Shown piece after piece: positions 1 through 7,392 of a DNA stretch of 55,547 nucleotides. Both the position numbers and the translations under genes were made by a program. The stretch is taken from NCBI GenBank assembly GCA_026418115.1, contig JAOABY010000009.1, positions 1 through 55,547 of the forward strand. The letters are read 5' to 3'. The first letter of the stretch is position 1, and every line of letters begins with the position of its first letter. This DNA comes from Spirochaetaceae bacterium (GTDB taxonomy: Bacteria; Spirochaetota; Spirochaetia; Treponematales; Rectinemataceae). Under the pieces are notes generated by a model. The model made no database searches. It was given only the letters and a program-made list of their open reading frames with translations, and had not been told where the DNA came from.

Positions 1-646
1 AGCCCGACCATACTTCATCGAGGCACATCGGGTAGACAATATTGACCGGCTTGCCCTTGTAGGACGGGCGGGCGGTCTGCCAGCTCTTTGCGAGCGCAAA
101 AATTTCTTCCCAGGTATCAAATGCGTCAGGGAGGCCGTCCTTGTTCGCATCCTTGGTATCCAGCTTGAGAGCCTCCATCATGGTCTTGTTCCACGCGAAG
201 GTCATTCCGTCATATGCGATTGGTACGAACTTGATTTCCTTGGGACTGTTGGCTCCCGAGAAGAAAGGCTCTACGGCAAAGCCTTTGGCGGCGTTGACGA
301 TGACCGAGTGCAGCGGCAGCAGCGACTGGAAATTCCGGCTCACTTCTCCATCGATGGCAAGAGCGACATCGGGAGCTTCGCCCTGAAGCTGGGTGATCTG
401 GTCAGCCGCACCGGCGGCGCCGAGATTGACAAATTCCACAGCTCCTTTTGCTTCAGGGTGCAATTGATCCCACAGAGCCACGATCGCTGCACCGACTTTG
501 TCATTATCCATGCCAAGGCGGATCTTTGCGCCCTTCTCAATCTGGAACTGGCGCTTTTCCGCATTCCATACTGCCTTGGATGTCTGGGCGAACACTGCTC
601 CTCCCACCATCAGGGCGAGCAGCGCAGCCGCCACCATACGTTTCAT
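1..646 (-). CDS. malE: Sugar ABC transporter substrate-binding protein, MalE-like (partial, 3' end off window)
   Basis: Reading the minus strand from an ATG at 646-644 gives an open frame of about 215 codons to the window edge, so the C-terminal half is missing. The first ~20 residues (MKRMVAAALLALMVGGAVFA) are a signal peptide ending FA. The mature part shows the extracellular solute-binding fold of the MalE/family 1 type: a segment on polymer stretches of Gln/Gly, the acidic EAPDVALAID patch and FVPIAYDGMTFAWNK, typical of maltose/maltodextrin-binding proteins. A strong Shine-Dalgarno AGGAGGT sits 5-11 bases upstream. It diverges from the amylase gene at 758 and shares an operator core with the barrel gene at 2718, which supports a role in periplasmic maltodextrin capture. 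Permease genes would lie off the left edge. Family call secure, substrate inferred. Confidence 0.88.
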   Translation of the reverse strand, partial: MKRMVAAALLALMVGGAVFAQTSKAVWNAEKRQFQIEKGAKIRLGMDNDKVGAAIVALWDQLHPEAKGAVEFVNLGAAGAADQITQLQGEAPDVALAIDGEVSRNFQSLLPLHSVIVNAAKGFAVEPFFSGANSPKEIKFVPIAYDGMTFAWNKTMMEALKLDTKDANKDGLPDAFDTWEEIFALAKSWQTARPSYKGKPVNIVYPMCLDEVWSG

Positions 647-670
647 GAAGGACCTCCTTTTCATGGCAAT

Positions 671-684
671 ATAAAACGGTTTAC
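671..684. promoter_or_regulatory. LacI-type operator core shared with 2686-2699
   Basis: ATAAAACGGTTTAC here is the exact reverse complement of 2686-2699 in front of the glycan-binding barrel gene. The AAACCGTTT-like core resembles LacI/GalR-family operators such as those of MalR. It lies between the malE-like and amylase start codons, so one site could control both. The regulator gene is not in the window. Confidence 0.6.
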
Positions 685-691
685 CATTGAT

Positions 692-720
692 AGAGTAAAT
701 GGAATGCATGGTTCGGTCAA
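692..720 (-). promoter_or_regulatory. Predicted promoter of the malE-like gene
   Basis: On the minus strand TTGACC (720-715), 17 bases, then TACTCT (697-692). The predicted start of transcription, near 685, falls at the edge of the operator core at 671-684, which fits repression by a bound LacI-type protein. The -10 is imperfect. Confidence 0.45.
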
Positions 721-757
721 GAGCATGCAGGCTCATCACATGGAAGAGGAGTAGGAA

Positions 758-2617
758 ATGCAGCAGGCTGCCTTGTTTCATCGGGTCATGTCTCCCTATG
801 CCTACCCAATCGGGAACAGTACGCTGGTACTCAGACTCCTCTCCGCACGGGATGATCTGATGTCCGTGCACCTCGTGATTGGAGATCCCTACGAATGGCG
901 TCCCGGCATTGATGGAAAGCATCAATGGCATGCTGAGGTAATCCAGGCGCATCTTGAGCTCAGCGATGGTGTGCGCGATTGCTGGAGGGCTGCATGGCAT
1001 GCACCCTGGCGCCGGGCGAGGTATTTTTTCCTTATCAAGGATAGTCAGGGGGAGCAGTGGGTGCTTGGAGAAAGACGGCTCTGCAGAGTAGACCCGGAAG
1101 CCGGAGTACAGCAACTTGTACTGCAGCATTACTGGGATGCGTTTGTGATGCCCTATATACACGAGAATACAGTGTTCAGAGCGCCTGCGTGGGTGCCACA
1201 GACAGTCTGGTATCAGATCTTCCCCGAGCGATTCAGGAATGGCAATCCACAGAACGATCCTCCAGGGGTGCTACCCTGGCGGCGGGGGCCGGTAAAGAAC
1301 AGTGAATGGTACGGAGGAGATCTGGCTGGCGTTCTGGCAGGTCTCGATCACATACAGGAGCTTGGGTGCAATGGTATCTATCTGACGCCGGTTTTTTCCT
1401 CGCCTTCGGTACACAAGTACGATACGCGGGAATATTTTATCATTGATCCGGCCTTTGGCACCGAGGAAGACCTGTTGCATCTGGTGGAGGAATGCCACCG
1501 ACGAGGCATGCGCATCATGCTTGATGCAGTGTTCAATCATGCGGGGCGCGAGTTCGAACCATGGAAGGATGTGGTTGCAAAGGGCGATGCTTCTCCCTTT
1601 GCCCGCTGGTTCCGTATTGAGGGTTTTCCTCTTTTTGGCGAACAGGGTGATACGGGCGACAGGCGCCACGCACGCTTTGAGACATTTGCCTTTACTACAA
1701 GGATGCCCAAGTTTGATACAACCAATCCTGAGGTGAGGGAATTTCTGATTAGCGGTGCTGAGGAATTTACAAGGAAGTATGGCATCGATGGCTGGCGTCT
1801 TGATGTGGCAAATGAGATTGATCACGAGTTCTGGCGGGAATTCCGACGCAGAATGAAAAGCATCAATCCTGAACTCTACATAGTTGGAGAAGTCTGGCAC
1901 GACGCGCTTCCCTGGCTGCAGGGAGATAAGTTTGATGCAGTGATGAATTATCCCCTGCAGGCCGCAATCGGTCGTTTCATCGGCGCAGGGAACAGGGAGC
2001 ACGCTGCATCCGCTTCCAGTGGCTGTGCATTCGCCCGGGAGCTTGCTGCGTTGGCAATGTCCGTTCCGGAAATGGTGCCACGCTGGTCCTTCAACCTGCT
2101 CGATTCCCATGACACGGATCGGATCACTACCCGATTCGGGAGTCTGCAGCATGCGCGCCTTGCACTGTTCGTGCTGTGTGCCATGGCGGGCTCACCCTGC
2201 ATCTACTATGGTACGGAGTATGGTCTTGAGGGAGACCATGACCCCGACAATCGCCGTTGCATGATCTGGGACCCCACCGATGAAGAAAATGCGCAGGCTG
2301 TATTCGTCAGGAGGCTGATTGCATTCCGGAAGCGATTCTGGAGGGTGTTTGCCGAAGGTACCAGCCACATGGTGTGGAACGAACATCTGCCGGGCTTCTG
2401 GGGTATCGTCTGGGAGCTTGGCTCTTTGCATCTCGCAATGCTCGCCAACAGGTCGAATGAAGCGGTTGGGGCTGCGGTATGGCGTGCGGCCCTGGGCTGC
2501 GAAGGCAAGGTTGAACTCGTGCTGGACACGGCACCGGGCAGCGACGCAGGGCCGGATCATCCGCTTGCAGAAAAAATTCCGCCCTTCTCTGGCCTGGCAG
2601 TGACCTGGCAAATATGA
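758..2617 (+). CDS. GH13 neopullulanase / cyclomaltodextrinase / maltogenic amylase
   Basis: A 619-residue alpha-amylase superfamily enzyme, expected to hydrolyse maltodextrins, cyclodextrins or pullulan. Residues 1-~130 form an N-terminal beta-sandwich typical of the GH13_20 subfamily; the catalytic barrel starts at VWYQIFPERF (150-159). Region I is DAVFNH (256-261), region II GWRLDVANE with nucleophile Asp349, region III IVGEVWH with acid/base Glu378, and region IV LLDSHD with Asp452, so the catalytic triad is intact. There is no signal peptide, implying cytoplasmic action on imported dextrins. The start is fixed by AGAGGAG at 745-751. It is divergent from the malE-like gene and upstream of a glycan-binding outer-membrane protein, consistent with a maltodextrin locus. 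The exact substrate preference cannot be read from sequence. Confidence 0.93.
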   Translation: MQQAALFHRVMSPYAYPIGNSTLVLRLLSARDDLMSVHLVIGDPYEWRPGIDGKHQWHAEVIQAHLELSDGVRDCWRAAWHAPWRRARYFFLIKDSQGEQWVLGERRLCRVDPEAGVQQLVLQHYWDAFVMPYIHENTVFRAPAWVPQTVWYQIFPERFRNGNPQNDPPGVLPWRRGPVKNSEWYGGDLAGVLAGLDHIQELGCNGIYLTPVFSSPSVHKYDTREYFIIDPAFGTEEDLLHLVEECHRRGMRIMLDAVFNHAGREFEPWKDVVAKGDASPFARWFRIEGFPLFGEQGDTGDRRHARFETFAFTTRMPKFDTTNPEVREFLISGAEEFTRKYGIDGWRLDVANEIDHEFWREFRRRMKSINPELYIVGEVWHDALPWLQGDKFDAVMNYPLQAAIGRFIGAGNREHAASASSGCAFARELAALAMSVPEMVPRWSFNLLDSHDTDRITTRFGSLQHARLALFVLCAMAGSPCIYYGTEYGLEGDHDPDNRRCMIWDPTDEENAQAVFVRRLIAFRKRFWRVFAEGTSHMVWNEHLPGFWGIVWELGSLHLAMLANRSNEAVGAAVWRAALGCEGKVELVLDTAPGSDAGPDHPLAEKIPPFSGLAVTWQI

Positions 2618-2629
2618 AAAAATCTGAAT

Positions 2630-2644
2630 TTGACCACTGGTCAA
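2630..2644. repeat. Perfect 15-bp palindrome at the barrel-gene promoter
   Basis: TTGACCACTGGTCAA is two 7-base arms around one base. It overlaps the -35 area of the promoter whose -10 is at 2661-2666, 13 bases after the amylase stop codon. This is a typical place for an activator or second repressor site; it is unrelated in sequence to the LacI-like cores. Confidence 0.5.
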
Positions 2645-2666
2645 CGGTATGCAGGGACGATATAAT
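2638..2666 (+). promoter_or_regulatory. Predicted promoter of the glycan-binding barrel gene
   Basis: A perfect TATAAT (2661-2666) lies 17 bases after a weak -35 TGGTCA (2638-2643). The start of transcription would be near 2673, directly in front of the operator half-sites at 2675-2699. The weak -35 overlaps a palindrome, which suggests activator dependence. Confidence 0.6.
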
Positions 2667-2674
2667 GAGGAGCT

Positions 2675-2699
2675 AAACCGGTTGTGTAAACCGTTTTAT
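2675..2699. promoter_or_regulatory. Double LacI-type operator downstream of the -10
   Basis: AAACCGGTT (2675-2683, containing the palindrome AACCGGTT) is followed by GTAAACCGTTTTAT (2686-2699), the reverse complement of 671-684. The position just after the predicted transcription start suits a repressor. Confidence 0.6.
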
Positions 2700-2717
2700 C
2701 AGAAAGGGAGGTAGAGC

Positions 2718-4781
2718 ATGCGGAGAATACTCTCTGTAATCGTCGCTCTTCTGCTGCTCGGAAGTGCCGTGTTCGCAGACGTGACACTGAAAGAGCTCGG
2801 CGACGGCAACGTTGAAATTACCTTTTTCTTCCCCTCCACCAAGGCTGCACAGGTACTGCTGGCTGGTGACTTCACCGACTGGCAAAACGGCGCACTGCCC
2901 ATGAACAAGGTGGAGAATGGTTGGGAGCTCAAGAAGGTATTCCCTGCCAACGCGGTGATCAAGTACAAGTTCATCGCAGATGGAACCTGGATTTTCGACA
3001 TCAAGGCACCGGACAAGATTGATGATGGGTTCGGTGGCTTCAACGGCCTCATCGATGTGGCAGAGGTACTTGCGGCGAAGAAGGGTGGTGGAACGGCGAC
3101 AGCTGCTGCCGCTTCTGGCGGTTCAAAACTCCGGTTCCAGACCTGGAGCATGGTTGGCGCGCAGGCTGTGCTGAATTCCTCAACCTTCGAAGTCCAGAAT
3201 GCAGGCGTTGGAGCCAAGTCCTACCTCAAGTTCTCCGGCAATGCTCTCACGGGTGTTCCAGTGTATGTCGAGATTGCACTCGCCGAGAATGATGGCTTCA
3301 AGAACCTGTATGAGAAGGGCGTGCTGGACCTCATGGATGGTCTGAAGAACCTCGCGGTGGACATGGTCTTCGACCCGATCTACTACCTCAATGGCCAGAA
3401 GAAGGCGGGATCCTATCTCGGCCACCTCAAGCTCGGCTTTGATACCGACTATGTGAACTTCGTAGCCGGCTACAAGTACGCAAAGCTCCCCGGTCATACC
3501 AACGTGAACTGGATTACCGTCGACTCCGACTGGGAAGCCGGCTGGAATGAAACCGGTGGCTTCGCCGTGTTCACGCTCGGTCCAGCGCTGCGCAATATTG
3601 GCGACCTCGTGGTGAATGCAGCAATCGGTCCCAACAAGACAGCAGACCGCGCGGGCAACCAGTATGGACTCTTTGCCTATGTGAATGCCCAGTATGGCGA
3701 CCACTATTTCGATGTACAGTACAACGGCGCCTACGGTACCACCTACAAGAACATCTTCGACGAAGTGTACGAAGCTGACTTCATCGGAGGCTATGCCGGC
3801 AAGTTCGGACCGTTCTCGCTCAAGGCAAACGCGCTGTACAGCATGTGGGGTGCCAATATCGTGAGCGAGGATTACATGACTGCGTACAACCCCAGCACTT
3901 CCGATGTGTCCGGGGCAAAGCAGGGCATGGGCTTCCTCCCCAACTTTGCTGCTATCGTCAAGGCTGCCTACGAGGGCGACTACTTCGGCATGACGCTGGG
4001 CTACAGGCTGCGTGGCTTCCAGGCCAACATGATGTACGTGGAACAGGGTGCTGATGGCAACAGCCATATCACCGATCAGCTCGGTGCCCGCAACAGCATG
4101 AGAGCTATGCTCGATGCCTTTGCCTATCCGACAGAGACCCTGACGCTCAGGATGTCTGCCTATGCCGACATGACGCTGCAGAAAGGTGCAACTGTAAAAC
4201 CCTACAACGATGCCGACAACATCCAGATCTTCGGCAAGCCTTCATTCGAACTCAAGCTTGACAGGCTGCTTGATGCAAAAGCCTCTGTTGAAGGCTATGG
4301 CAAGGTTCTCTACAACACCAAGGCAGCGGATGCATTCACCCGCGGCACCGAGACCTCGCAGTTCCTCTTCTCCGAGGCTGGGCTCAAGCTCAGTGTGGCT
4401 GAATTCTCCAACAGCATCGATGCCGTGGAACTCTACTATGGCTTTGACAACCGCAATACGAACTATCTGTTCAACACGCTGATTGGTGCAGTCAAGCTGC
4501 CGTGCGGCTGCTCCATCCAGGCTGGTGGCGGTCTTCGCACTGCCAACAAGGGCCAGGCTGCTCCGACCGCACCCTTTGGTGCTTTCGTCGGCCTGAGCAG
4601 CAAGCTCAAGATGCTCCAGAAACCCACCGGCTATGTGCAGTTCGTGTGGAACATGGATCCCTACCAGGGCTTCGGAAGCGGCCAGGAGAACTTCTATCTT
4701 GATGGTTTCGTGACCAGCAATGGCGTGAACAACTTTGCAGGTGCAGCAGCAGTCCGACTTGGCCTGCACTGGGATCTCTGA
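2718..4781 (+). CDS. Outer-membrane beta-barrel protein with N-terminal AMPK/CBM48-like glycan-binding module
   Basis: 687 residues. A signal peptide (MRRILSVIVALLLLGSAVFA) is followed at ~21-105 by an early-set glycan-binding module: VLLAGDFTDW, a KYKFIADG strand and the DDGFGGFNG end, as in AMPK-beta/isoamylase N domains. A Gly/Ala/Thr-rich linker (~112-131) leads to ~550 residues of alternating aromatic and polar strands (for example YVNFVAGYKYAKL) ending in LGLHWDL, an aromatic C-terminus typical of outer-membrane barrels. It probably binds maltodextrins at the cell surface or in the periplasm and may help their passage. The start is backed by AAGGGAGG at 2702-2709. Operators and the amylase upstream tie it to maltodextrin use. 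Pore activity is inference. The same DDGFGG-ended module recurs in the anti-sigma factor at 20630. Confidence 0.8.
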   Translation: MRRILSVIVALLLLGSAVFADVTLKELGDGNVEITFFFPSTKAAQVLLAGDFTDWQNGALPMNKVENGWELKKVFPANAVIKYKFIADGTWIFDIKAPDKIDDGFGGFNGLIDVAEVLAAKKGGGTATAAAASGGSKLRFQTWSMVGAQAVLNSSTFEVQNAGVGAKSYLKFSGNALTGVPVYVEIALAENDGFKNLYEKGVLDLMDGLKNLAVDMVFDPIYYLNGQKKAGSYLGHLKLGFDTDYVNFVAGYKYAKLPGHTNVNWITVDSDWEAGWNETGGFAVFTLGPALRNIGDLVVNAAIGPNKTADRAGNQYGLFAYVNAQYGDHYFDVQYNGAYGTTYKNIFDEVYEADFIGGYAGKFGPFSLKANALYSMWGANIVSEDYMTAYNPSTSDVSGAKQGMGFLPNFAAIVKAAYEGDYFGMTLGYRLRGFQANMMYVEQGADGNSHITDQLGARNSMRAMLDAFAYPTETLTLRMSAYADMTLQKGATVKPYNDADNIQIFGKPSFELKLDRLLDAKASVEGYGKVLYNTKAADAFTRGTETSQFLFSEAGLKLSVAEFSNSIDAVELYYGFDNRNTNYLFNTLIGAVKLPCGCSIQAGGGLRTANKGQAAPTAPFGAFVGLSSKLKMLQKPTGYVQFVWNMDPYQGFGSGQENFYLDGFVTSNGVNNFAGAAAVRLGLHWDL

Positions 4782-4801
4782 TGGAAAGAGAGGTGAGCAA
4801 T

Positions 4802-5338
4802 ATGAAGAAAACACTCATCGTTCTGACGGTGATCGCGGTGGCGTTGACCCTGAGCGGTTGTCCTGTCACACATACTCAGCAGTATCCCAATTACACGCTT
4901 CCGATTTTCAAAGAGGTTACTACCACCACGGTAGATGATGGCATTACGGTGACTGCTGTTGATACGGCGAATGCCTACAGCACCTATGACATCACCATCA
5001 ATGGCCTTGTGGCGGATGTGGGCAAGAAATTCGTGGTAGCTGGTGCGAGCATCGGATCGACCACCACCAATATTGGTGATAACTGGAATGTGACCGAAGC
5101 ATCCGTGACAGACGCCGGGCTCGTCGCAGAGGTAGATGCAACCGGGACCTGGCACATCGTCTTCTATGGCAAGGCGCCGAGCTGGGCTGACCCCGCCAAC
5201 GGTGCACAGTTCAAGGTCTGCGTCTATGACGATCCGAGCTGGAATCAGGTCCTGGCCCGTCCCGGCAACGAAAACTTTTTTGTAGCAGGTGCAACTGGCA
5301 AGGACATCACGATCGTGATCGATCCCAACCAGTTCTGA
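4802..5338 (+). CDS. Secreted lipoprotein of unknown function (maltodextrin locus)
   Basis: 178 residues beginning MKKTLIVLTVIAVALTLSGC; LSGC is a lipobox, so the mature protein starts at Cys20 and is lipid-anchored. The start at 4802 is preferred over an ATG at 4781 that overlaps the previous stop, because AGAGGTGA lies at the right distance and the signal peptide begins there. The rest is Thr/Val-rich beta structure; the second half (residues ~95-178, with WHIVFYGKAP and QFKVCVYDDPSWN) has the look of a small sandwich fold. No family recognised. It is 20 bases after the barrel gene and followed by a terminator, so both are one transcript; a surface glycan-binding partner is a reasonable guess only. 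Confidence 0.8.
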   Translation: MKKTLIVLTVIAVALTLSGCPVTHTQQYPNYTLPIFKEVTTTTVDDGITVTAVDTANAYSTYDITINGLVADVGKKFVVAGASIGSTTTNIGDNWNVTEASVTDAGLVAEVDATGTWHIVFYGKAPSWADPANGAQFKVCVYDDPSWNQVLARPGNENFFVAGATGKDITIVIDPNQF

Positions 5339-5360
5339 TCCGGCTGGATGTACAATCTGC

Positions 5361-5390
5361 AACGGCGGGGCAATGATGCCCCGCCGTTTT
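5361..5390 (+). terminator. Intrinsic terminator of the maltodextrin barrel operon
   Basis: AACGGCGGGGC and GCCCCGCCGTT form an 11-bp stem with loop AATGAT, followed by a short T run. Confidence 0.9.
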
Positions 5391-5424
5391 CATTGGGAGA
5401 GGCGGGCGCCTCTCTCTGCCTCAT

Positions 5425-5634
5425 TCATGGTTCGGAGGAAGCATCTCCTTCAATAGGCATGGTTTCGAGAAGCTGCTGATTGTCAGGAGCTCCTGACTCA
5501 TCCTCAGGAACTGAGGCCTGGGGATCTGCATCCCGGGCTGCCCGACGCTCTGCCTTCTTCTGCAGCTTTTCTTCTTTCTTTTTCTTTTTGGCCAATTCTT
5601 TCTGGCGTTTCTCATATGAATAGTTCGGCTTCAT
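5425..5634 (-). CDS. Small highly charged protein, conserved-hypothetical type
   Basis: 69 residues starting MKPNYSYEKRQKELAKKKKK; the first half is Lys/Glu/Arg-rich and almost certainly one helix, the second half (DADPQASVPEDESG onward) is acidic and disordered. Short proteins with a KPNY..EKR.KE start followed by a Lys/Glu helix occur in several bacterial phyla, but their role is unknown to me. AGGGAGG lies about 10 bases before the start. It lies downstream of, and on the same strand as, the RRM protein gene, separated by a terminator. Nucleic-acid or ribosome association would fit the charge, but this is a guess. Confidence 0.7.
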   Translation of the reverse strand: MKPNYSYEKRQKELAKKKKKEEKLQKKAERRAARDADPQASVPEDESGAPDNQQLLETMPIEGDASSEP

Positions 5635-5714
5635 CCTGCAGGCCTCCCTGGGTGGCGTAGCATAGCGCCTGGTACATAATGTGGAGTCGATGGCATGTTC
5701 CCTCGCTCCATGTG

Positions 5715-5756
5715 AAAAAGCCGGCCGCTGTGCTGAAGCAACTGACGGCCGGCTTT
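5715..5756 (-). terminator. Intrinsic terminator of the RRM protein gene
   Basis: An 11-bp stem, AAAGCCGGCCG (5717-5727) with CGGCCGGCTTT (5746-5756), and on the minus strand a run of five T. Loop of 18 bases. Confidence 0.85.
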
Positions 5757-5759
5757 GGT

Positions 5760-5795
5760 CCGATGCCTATGCGGAACTCAGTCCTGAGGCATCGG
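5760..5795. repeat. Inverted repeat in the 3' untranslated region of the RRM gene
   Basis: CCGATGCCT (5760-5768) and AGGCATCGG (5787-5795) form a 9-bp stem just before the terminator. No T run of its own; it may stabilise the transcript end. Confidence 0.45.
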
Positions 5796-5818
5796 CTATC
5801 CGTAGGTACTGACTACGA

Positions 5819-6133
5819 TTAGTAGCGGTACGAATAGGAGTTGCGGTTGCGGTTGCCACCTTCGCGGCCGCCACGATCCTCACGAGGCTTGTCCATTGCC
5901 TCATTCACCTTGAGCATGCGGCCATCGAGTTCCTGGCCATTGGTGCCGGCGATGGCAGCCTGCGCCTCAGCTTCGGTGCCCATCTCGACAAACCCAAAAC
6001 CCTTGGAATAGCCAGTGTCGCGATCGGTGATGATGCGCGCAGACTCTACGCGACCGAAGGCTTCAAAGTGCTCTCTCAGAGAATCTTCCATGGTGTTGTA
6101 GTTGAGGTTTCCTACATAAAGTTTCTTGCCCAT
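5819..6133 (-). CDS. RRM-domain RNA-binding protein (cold-shock-type)
   Basis: 104 residues. KKLYVGNLNY (RNP2) and KGFGFVEM (RNP1, with the aromatic residues that stack on RNA) define one complete RRM at ~1-80; the tail is Arg/Gly/Asn/Tyr-rich (DRGGREGGNRNRNSYSYRY), as in cyanobacterial Rbp and other bacterial glycine-rich RNA-binding proteins, several of which respond to cold. The start at 6133 is chosen because the RRM begins there and AAAGGA is 8 bases upstream; an upstream in-frame ATG at 6178 adds an unrelated 15 residues. A likely promoter at 6357-6385 implies a leader of about 215 bases. Probable role: binding single-stranded RNA as a chaperone. Confidence 0.93.
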   Translation of the reverse strand: MGKKLYVGNLNYNTMEDSLREHFEAFGRVESARIITDRDTGYSKGFGFVEMGTEAEAQAAIAGTNGQELDGRMLKVNEAMDKPREDRGGREGGNRNRNSYSYRY

Positions 6134-6350
6134 TGTGGCATCCTTTGTTCCGGCTCTGGAGCACTTGATATGGTGCACGCTGTGCCGGCAATAGTGAAGT
6201 ACACCCGCTCATGCGGATGGCGATCCTTCAGAAGCTTTGCTGCTGATGATCTGGAAAGTTTTCGGACAATCGGTTGGCAGAAACTTTTCGGCAGGAACGG
6301 AACGAACGGCTACGGAAAAGTGCGGTAACGATGTCTCTTCAATCTCTCTG
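6134..6350 (-). promoter_or_regulatory. Long 5' leader of the RRM gene
   Basis: About 215 bases without a supported gene between the predicted transcription start and the RRM start codon. Long leaders are typical of cold-regulated mRNAs such as cspA. I found no recognised riboswitch in it. Confidence 0.35.
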
Positions 6351-6356
6351 GCATGG

Positions 6357-6385
6357 AATATATCGATTTCGGATGATCGTGTCAT
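6357..6385 (-). promoter_or_regulatory. Predicted promoter of the RRM gene
   Basis: Minus strand: ATGACA (6385-6380), 17 bases, TATATT (6362-6357). Confidence 0.5.
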
Positions 6386-6425
6386 CAGGTCAGAGGCGCA
6401 AAAGAGGCAAAAAAGCAGAAAAATA

Positions 6426-7217
6426 TCAAAATTCTTGCTTTTTTTTCTCTTTTTCTGCTCTCCGCAACCACACACGGGCTGCCAACAGTACAAGAACAAG
6501 CATCAGTGCGGTCAGCACCGCATAGTAGACAGGGGAGTAGCGCATGACGACGCTTGCCTGGAGAGGATTGTGAACACCTGGCTTCAATCGCCAGATCTGG
6601 GTTCGACCTCCATCCTGCTGCTCACTGGCATTGCTCTCTGCAAAAGGAATCGGCATGGTAAGGCGCAGCGTGAACTGCATAGAGTCGTAGAGAAATCCGG
6701 GCAGCCCCGAGAGCGGAGCATCAGGAGATGCTGCTGCCTCGGGGCTCAGCATGGTAAGATCGATATCGCCCACCATGCGCCATGTAGCGCTGAGCAAGCC
6801 TCTGGTAACCTTGAGATTGCTGCCAGGATCGATCGGCAGCGTCTTTCCCAGAATGCCAAATCCACCGTCTCTTGCAAGGATCAATGGAACATTGGAGACT
6901 TTTTTCACCGCTGAGAAGCCTGCCTTGCCGTCGCTGTGCTCCTCTGCAACCTGAAAGCCATGCTGTACTGCAGTGGCACGCATGTCCTCAATGATAGCCA
7001 CGGTTGAGGATGCTGCACTCAGACGGGAGAATTGCTGGTCTGCCAGCACCCTGTAGGCGATGATGCCTGAGCCGTCGGACTGAATCGTAATGGTATAGTC
7101 GAAGGCAAGACAGCCCGTGAGCGTCAGCAGAATGCAGCAGAGAGATGCTGTAGCTGCCAGGCTTTTGAGTGCACGGAGCACACCGCGTGCCTGCAGATGC
7201 AATTCAGAGAAGTTCAT
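6426..7217 (-). CDS. LppM-like membrane-anchored lipoprotein
   Basis: 263 residues. The N-terminal segment ends in the lipobox LTGC (Cys36), directly followed by LAFDYTITIQSDGSGIIAYRV, the beta start seen in LppM-domain proteins. A second hydrophobic segment (YAVLTALMLVLVLLAARVWL, ~230-250) near the C-terminus is followed by a basic tail RRAEKEKKKQ, so the protein is likely tethered at both ends with the domain outside the inner membrane. Start codon ATG at 7217 with AGGA 8 bases upstream; the pre-lipobox part is long (35 residues) for a signal peptide and an internal start is possible. Function unknown; in actinobacteria LppM proteins affect envelope and host interaction, which may not transfer here. 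Confidence 0.75.
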   Translation of the reverse strand: MNFSELHLQARGVLRALKSLAATASLCCILLTLTGCLAFDYTITIQSDGSGIIAYRVLADQQFSRLSAASSTVAIIEDMRATAVQHGFQVAEEHSDGKAGFSAVKKVSNVPLILARDGGFGILGKTLPIDPGSNLKVTRGLLSATWRMVGDIDLTMLSPEAAASPDAPLSGLPGFLYDSMQFTLRLTMPIPFAESNASEQQDGGRTQIWRLKPGVHNPLQASVVMRYSPVYYAVLTALMLVLVLLAARVWLRRAEKEKKKQEF

Positions 7218-7307
7218 GCGTGAATCCTATCACGGTTTTCCCATCAGGACAGGTGGGCAGCATGAAAGCAGCTTACCCCCGATCATACAAGCCAGGAGCT
7301 GCTTCAA

Positions 7308-7329
7308 AAAAGCCTCACAAAAGCCTCAC
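7308..7329. repeat. Tandem direct repeat of 11 bases upstream of a promoter
   Basis: AAAAGCCTCAC occurs twice back to back, ending 27 bases before the -35 of the promoter at 7357. An inverted pair AAGCAGCT / AGCTGCTT (about 7266-7305) lies just before it. One-turn spacing of direct repeats suits binding of a response-regulator-type activator. The rest of 7218-7356 shows nothing else. Confidence 0.4.
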
Positions 7330-7356
7330 AATTGTCCATTTTATCATGGCGAAACG

Positions 7357-7386
7357 TTGACAGCGCAAAATCAACCCTTCTAAAAT
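7357..7386 (+). promoter_or_regulatory. Strong predicted promoter of the lipoprotein/protease operon
   Basis: A consensus TTGACA (7357-7362), 18 bases, TAAAAT (7381-7386). Transcription would start near 7393, leaving a leader of about 240 bases before the gene at 7632. Confidence 0.75.
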
Positions 7387-7392
7387 TGCTGT

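Noticed and set aside
308-754. Plus-strand open frame of 148 codons at the left edge
   Set aside because: It lies antisense to the well-supported MalE-like gene, which has a signal peptide and an ideal ribosome site.
1271-2152. Long minus-strand frame of 293 codons
   Set aside because: It is the reverse side of the GH13 enzyme; no family resemblance and no ribosome site.
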